Of a stretch of DNA of 6,512 bases, positions 4,867 to 6,512 are shown piece by piece. Under the pieces are notes generated by a model that was given only the letters and a program-made list of their open reading frames with translations, did no database searches and was not told the origin of the DNA. Both the position numbers and the translations under genes were made by a program. Source of the DNA: Polyangia bacterium (GTDB lineage Bacteria > Myxococcota_A > Polyangia > Polyangiales > Polyangiaceae); assembly GCA_030433055.1 (NCBI GenBank), contig JAUILJ010000476.1, positions 1-6,512 of the forward strand, in the 5' to 3' direction. Position 1 is the stretch's first letter; the number at the start of each line of letters is the position of its first letter.

Positions 4867-5502
4867 ATGTGTTCCTGTCCCCCCGTTGCCATCTCGGTCA
4901 TCGCTGCCATCGCTCTTATCCTGCTCAGCGCCTCGGCCTTCGCCGAGACGTCTGGCAGCTCGGGCATCACCCGACTCCCCGGTCCGATCGAAGGGACCTC
5001 CGTCTATCAGCGCAGCGACGCGCCCGAGAAGATCGCCGCATGTATTGTCGGCCCCTACGGACTGCGGCTGCTGCAGCCCCTTGAGCCGGCCTACAACCGC
5101 GATTGGCTGGCTGGCTTTGGCGTCGGCTGGTGGGCCAACGCTCCGCTGGCGCTGACTCCGGCCTTGTCATGGGCCATGCTCTGGCAATTGATCGCCAGGA
5201 GCGGTGAAACACACTTCGGCATGCCGGTCGTCGACGGTGAGCCGCGGGTCGAGACCCGGGCGTACTCTGGGGAGACGCACTTCGGCTTCGTGCTCGACGA
5301 ATTGGGGCGCATCTGGTGGGCGATCGCTGCCAGCGGAGAGACCCACTTCGGTCGGCCGCTGCCCGATGGTTCGATGCGTTGGCAGACTGAAGCCCCGCCC
5401 GGCGCGCGGACCCTCGTGCCCGTCGGGGCGCCCTTGGTCGACAGCGACGCCGCCGGCTGCCGGGCGGCAGCCTCGAAGACCGTCGAGATGGCCCTGCATT
5501 GA
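4867..5502 (+). CDS. Secreted protein of unknown function with three SGETHFG repeats
   Basis: I do not recognise this 211-residue protein. The start at ATG 4867 is set by AGGAG 7 nt upstream and by a clean signal peptide (hydrophobic core about 8-24, predicted cut after AFA at 26). The upstream in-frame GTG at 4768 would bury the signal. The mature part has an aromatic-rich region with GFGVGWWANAP (83-93). Three repeat units of exactly 22 residues follow, each opening with SGETHFG (112-118, 134-140, 156-162), and then a degenerate end (PPGARTLVPVG). Hydrophobic/Trp strands (AMLWQLIA, RIWWAIAA, RWQTEA) and Asp/Gly turns (VVDGEP, PLPDGS) around the motifs suggest a repeating beta-hairpin. Three invariant Glu and His residues could bind a metal or sugar, but that is speculation. 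Three cysteines remain outside the first residues (about 59, 198 and the signal region). It probably works in the periplasm or outside the cell. It converges on the FGE-like gene with a 32-nt gap. Confidence 0.8.
   Translation: MCSCPPVAISVIAAIALILLSASAFAETSGSSGITRLPGPIEGTSVYQRSDAPEKIAACIVGPYGLRLLQPLEPAYNRDWLAGFGVGWWANAPLALTPALSWAMLWQLIARSGETHFGMPVVDGEPRVETRAYSGETHFGFVLDELGRIWWAIAASGETHFGRPLPDGSMRWQTEAPPGARTLVPVGAPLVDSDAAGCRAAASKTVEMALH
5200..5397 (+). repeat. Three tandem 66-bp (22-residue) coding repeats
   Basis: Units start at 5200, 5266 and 5332. The first seven residues are identical in all three, while the codons differ: AGC/TCT/AGC for Ser, GGT/GGG/GGA for Gly, GAA/GAG/GAG for Glu, ACA/ACG/ACC for Thr. 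The remaining 15 residues have diverged. This pattern means an old duplication with the motif held by selection, not a recent slippage repeat. Confidence 0.85.
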
Positions 5503-5534
5503 TCTGCTCGGGCTGACGCGCACGGCCGAAGCCA

Positions 5535-6512
5535 TCACGGGCTGATGCATCGAAAGCCGAGCGTAGGGTCGGCTCCGCTGCGGCTCATGACCCTGCTGGG
5601 TGACTGCACATAGTCACCCAGCCTGTGCCATGTGCCCGCCGTCCCGGTGGGGTCAAGTAGGGCTATAGGCAACGTCGAGTCACCGATCGCCACGTATGCG
5701 ATGTCTTGCTTGCCATCGACTCGGGCCCACTCGGCGGCTCGGGTCCCGAGGCCGCGAATCCGCTCATCCCCCCGCACATCTCCCTGATCGACCCGAAGCA
5801 GCCAGGCCTTGGCTGCCTCCGGGTCGCGCGCAGCCACGGTCGGTGGTGGCGGCACCGTCGCAGGGGGTCTCAGCAACTCTAGCGCTGCATAGTCGGCGAC
5901 CGATGGCAGCGTCATGGCTCGTGCTTCGCAGTACGCCTGGGCGTCGGCCGCCGTGATCGATACCGCGCTGGCCGGCGTCCGCCCGCCGTCGACGTCGAAC
6001 GGCAGGCCCGGCCGGGCCATGCCAGGCCGGAAGCGGTCCACCATCTCCGCGGTGACCTCATCCCGATCGACGAGTCGGGTTCGCCCCTCGAGCAGGACCT
6101 GGGCAATGGGCGGACCGGGCGGTGCCGATGGCCACATCCGCCAGCCGACGACCAGCGTGACCATCAGCGCGCCGAGGACGAGCGCTGCGACACGTCGAGG
6201 CGCGGCCGGCTCCGGTCGTGGGCCGGAGGCATCCGAGGCACCGGGTGCCGGCGTGGATGGTCGATCCACCGGCGGAGCGCGAGGGGCCGGATCGAGCGCG
6301 ATGGCTGGGTCGGAGACCAGCGGGACCGACACGTTGGAGAGCGCGAAGACGAACGCCGACTGCGCCCGGCTCGGGTCCCCGCCAGGGCGCTCTTGCCGGC
6401 AGCGCGCGCGGGCTTGCTCGAAGATCGCGCCGAGGCTGACAGCGCTCGGGTCGTCGACGGCGTCGATGGTGGCGATCAGCGCTGCGCTGAGCGGTCCGAG
6501 GCCGTTCACCTC
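5535..6512 (-). CDS. Membrane-anchored protein with degenerate FGE/SUMF1-like domain, 5' end outside window
   Basis: The frame is open to the right edge (GAG before a GTG at 6509), so the gene very likely starts outside the window. Residues counted from 6509: 1-60 (GPLSAALIATIDAVDD, SLGAIFEQARARC) resemble the C-terminal end of bacterial caspase-like peptidases, a weak call. A Pro/Ala-rich linker (70-105) follows, then one transmembrane helix (about 107-123, AALVLGALMVTLVVGW). A domain of about 185 residues has the order of FGE-sulfatase proteins: RLVDRDEVTAEMVDRF (145-160), SAVSITAADAQAYCEARAMTLPS (181-203, for VNVSWxDAxAYCxWxGxRLPT), RIRGLGTRAAEWAR (250-263, for VRDMxGNVWEW) and LGFRC (317-321). 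The GNV of the usual GNVWEW motif is missing, so enzyme activity is unlikely; the fold may serve as a binding module. The helix would place this domain outside the cytosol. Confidence 0.7.
   Translation of the reverse strand, partial: EVNGLGPLSAALIATIDAVDDPSAVSLGAIFEQARARCRQERPGGDPSRAQSAFVFALSNVSVPLVSDPAIALDPAPRAPPVDRPSTPAPGASDASGPRPEPAAPRRVAALVLGALMVTLVVGWRMWPSAPPGPPIAQVLLEGRTRLVDRDEVTAEMVDRFRPGMARPGLPFDVDGGRTPASAVSITAADAQAYCEARAMTLPSVADYAALELLRPPATVPPPPTVAARDPEAAKAWLLRVDQGDVRGDERIRGLGTRAAEWARVDGKQDIAYVAIGDSTLPIALLDPTGTAGTWHRLGDYVQSPSRVMSRSGADPTLGFRCISP
5595..5622. repeat. 11-bp perfect inverted repeat inside the FGE-like coding region
   Basis: GCTGGGTGACT and AGTCACCCAGC flank the 6-nt loop GCACAT. 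The structure lies about 90 nt past the stop of the convergent plus-strand gene and near the 3' end of the minus-strand gene, where it codes for roughly LGDYVQSPS. No T-tract follows on either strand. It may stop or stabilise the plus-strand transcript. Its role is not shown by the sequence. Confidence 0.6.

Noticed and set aside
5509..5545. Direct repeat CGGGCTGA at 5509 and 5538 (also at 4621), considered as an attachment-site duplication.
   Set aside because: Eight bases is too short in GC-rich DNA, and there is no integrase, tRNA or transposase nearby.
5167..5550. Minus-strand frame of 127 codons opposite the SGETHFG gene.
   Set aside because: It is antisense to a gene with a clear signal peptide, Shine-Dalgarno and selected repeats, and it overlaps the end of the FGE-like gene.
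5535..5700. Variable region of a diversity-generating retroelement, since FGE-like C-termini are common targets and an inverted repeat is present.
   Set aside because: There is no template repeat and no reverse transcriptase in the window, the stem-loop lies inside the domain rather than after it, and the end does not show the Asn-rich variable pattern.

Overview
The window is GC-rich and reads like accessory DNA from a Deltaproteobacteria/Myxococcota-type bacterium. The evidence is a soluble REC-PAS-GAF-HisKA hybrid kinase, a Pal-like OmpA lipoprotein with the paired cysteines common in such proteins, three sequences with -24/-12 (sigma-54) promoter architecture, and a degenerate formylglycine-generating-enzyme-like (FGE/SUMF1) domain on a membrane-anchored protein. 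The taxonomic placement is inference; there is no rRNA or marker gene.

Left part (1-4079), all on the minus strand. A four-gene cluster runs from an OmpA/Pal-type lipoprotein (start near 4035) through a family 1 encapsulin shell protein (3369-2578) and an ATP-binding-type universal stress protein (2568-2050) to a two-BON-domain protein (2063-1608). The gaps are 66 nt, 9 nt and a 14-nt overlap, so it is probably one transcript. A good -24/-12 element (4079-4064) lies just upstream of a strong Shine-Dalgarno sequence. No standard encapsulin cargo gene (ferritin-like, DyP peroxidase, hemerythrin) or C-terminal loading peptide is visible. This makes the cluster the most interesting part of the window. 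Downstream, after a 231-nt gap holding a second -24/-12 element, comes a hybrid sensor kinase (1376 to beyond base 1) whose catalytic ATPase domain lies outside the window.

Middle part (4080-4866). This is mostly non-coding. It contains a decayed C-terminal fragment of glmU (4547-4245, minus), a 30-bp perfect palindrome made of two back-to-back 10-bp palindromes (4622-4651), a third -24/-12 element (4725-4740, plus) about 100 bp beyond it, and a 7-bp hairpin at the predicted transcript start.

Right part (4867-6512). A plus-strand gene encodes an unrecognised secreted protein of 211 residues with three exact SGETHFG motifs spaced at 22 residues. It converges on a minus-strand gene, open at the right edge, for a protein with a possible caspase-like end, one transmembrane helix and a degenerate FGE-like domain. 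An 11-bp perfect stem-loop lies inside the 3' end of that gene.

Working model (inference): an envelope or energy stress signal acts through sigma-54 and an enhancer-binding protein to switch on the lipoprotein-encapsulin-USP-BON operon and, separately, the kinase. What the encapsulin shell holds cannot be told from this window.
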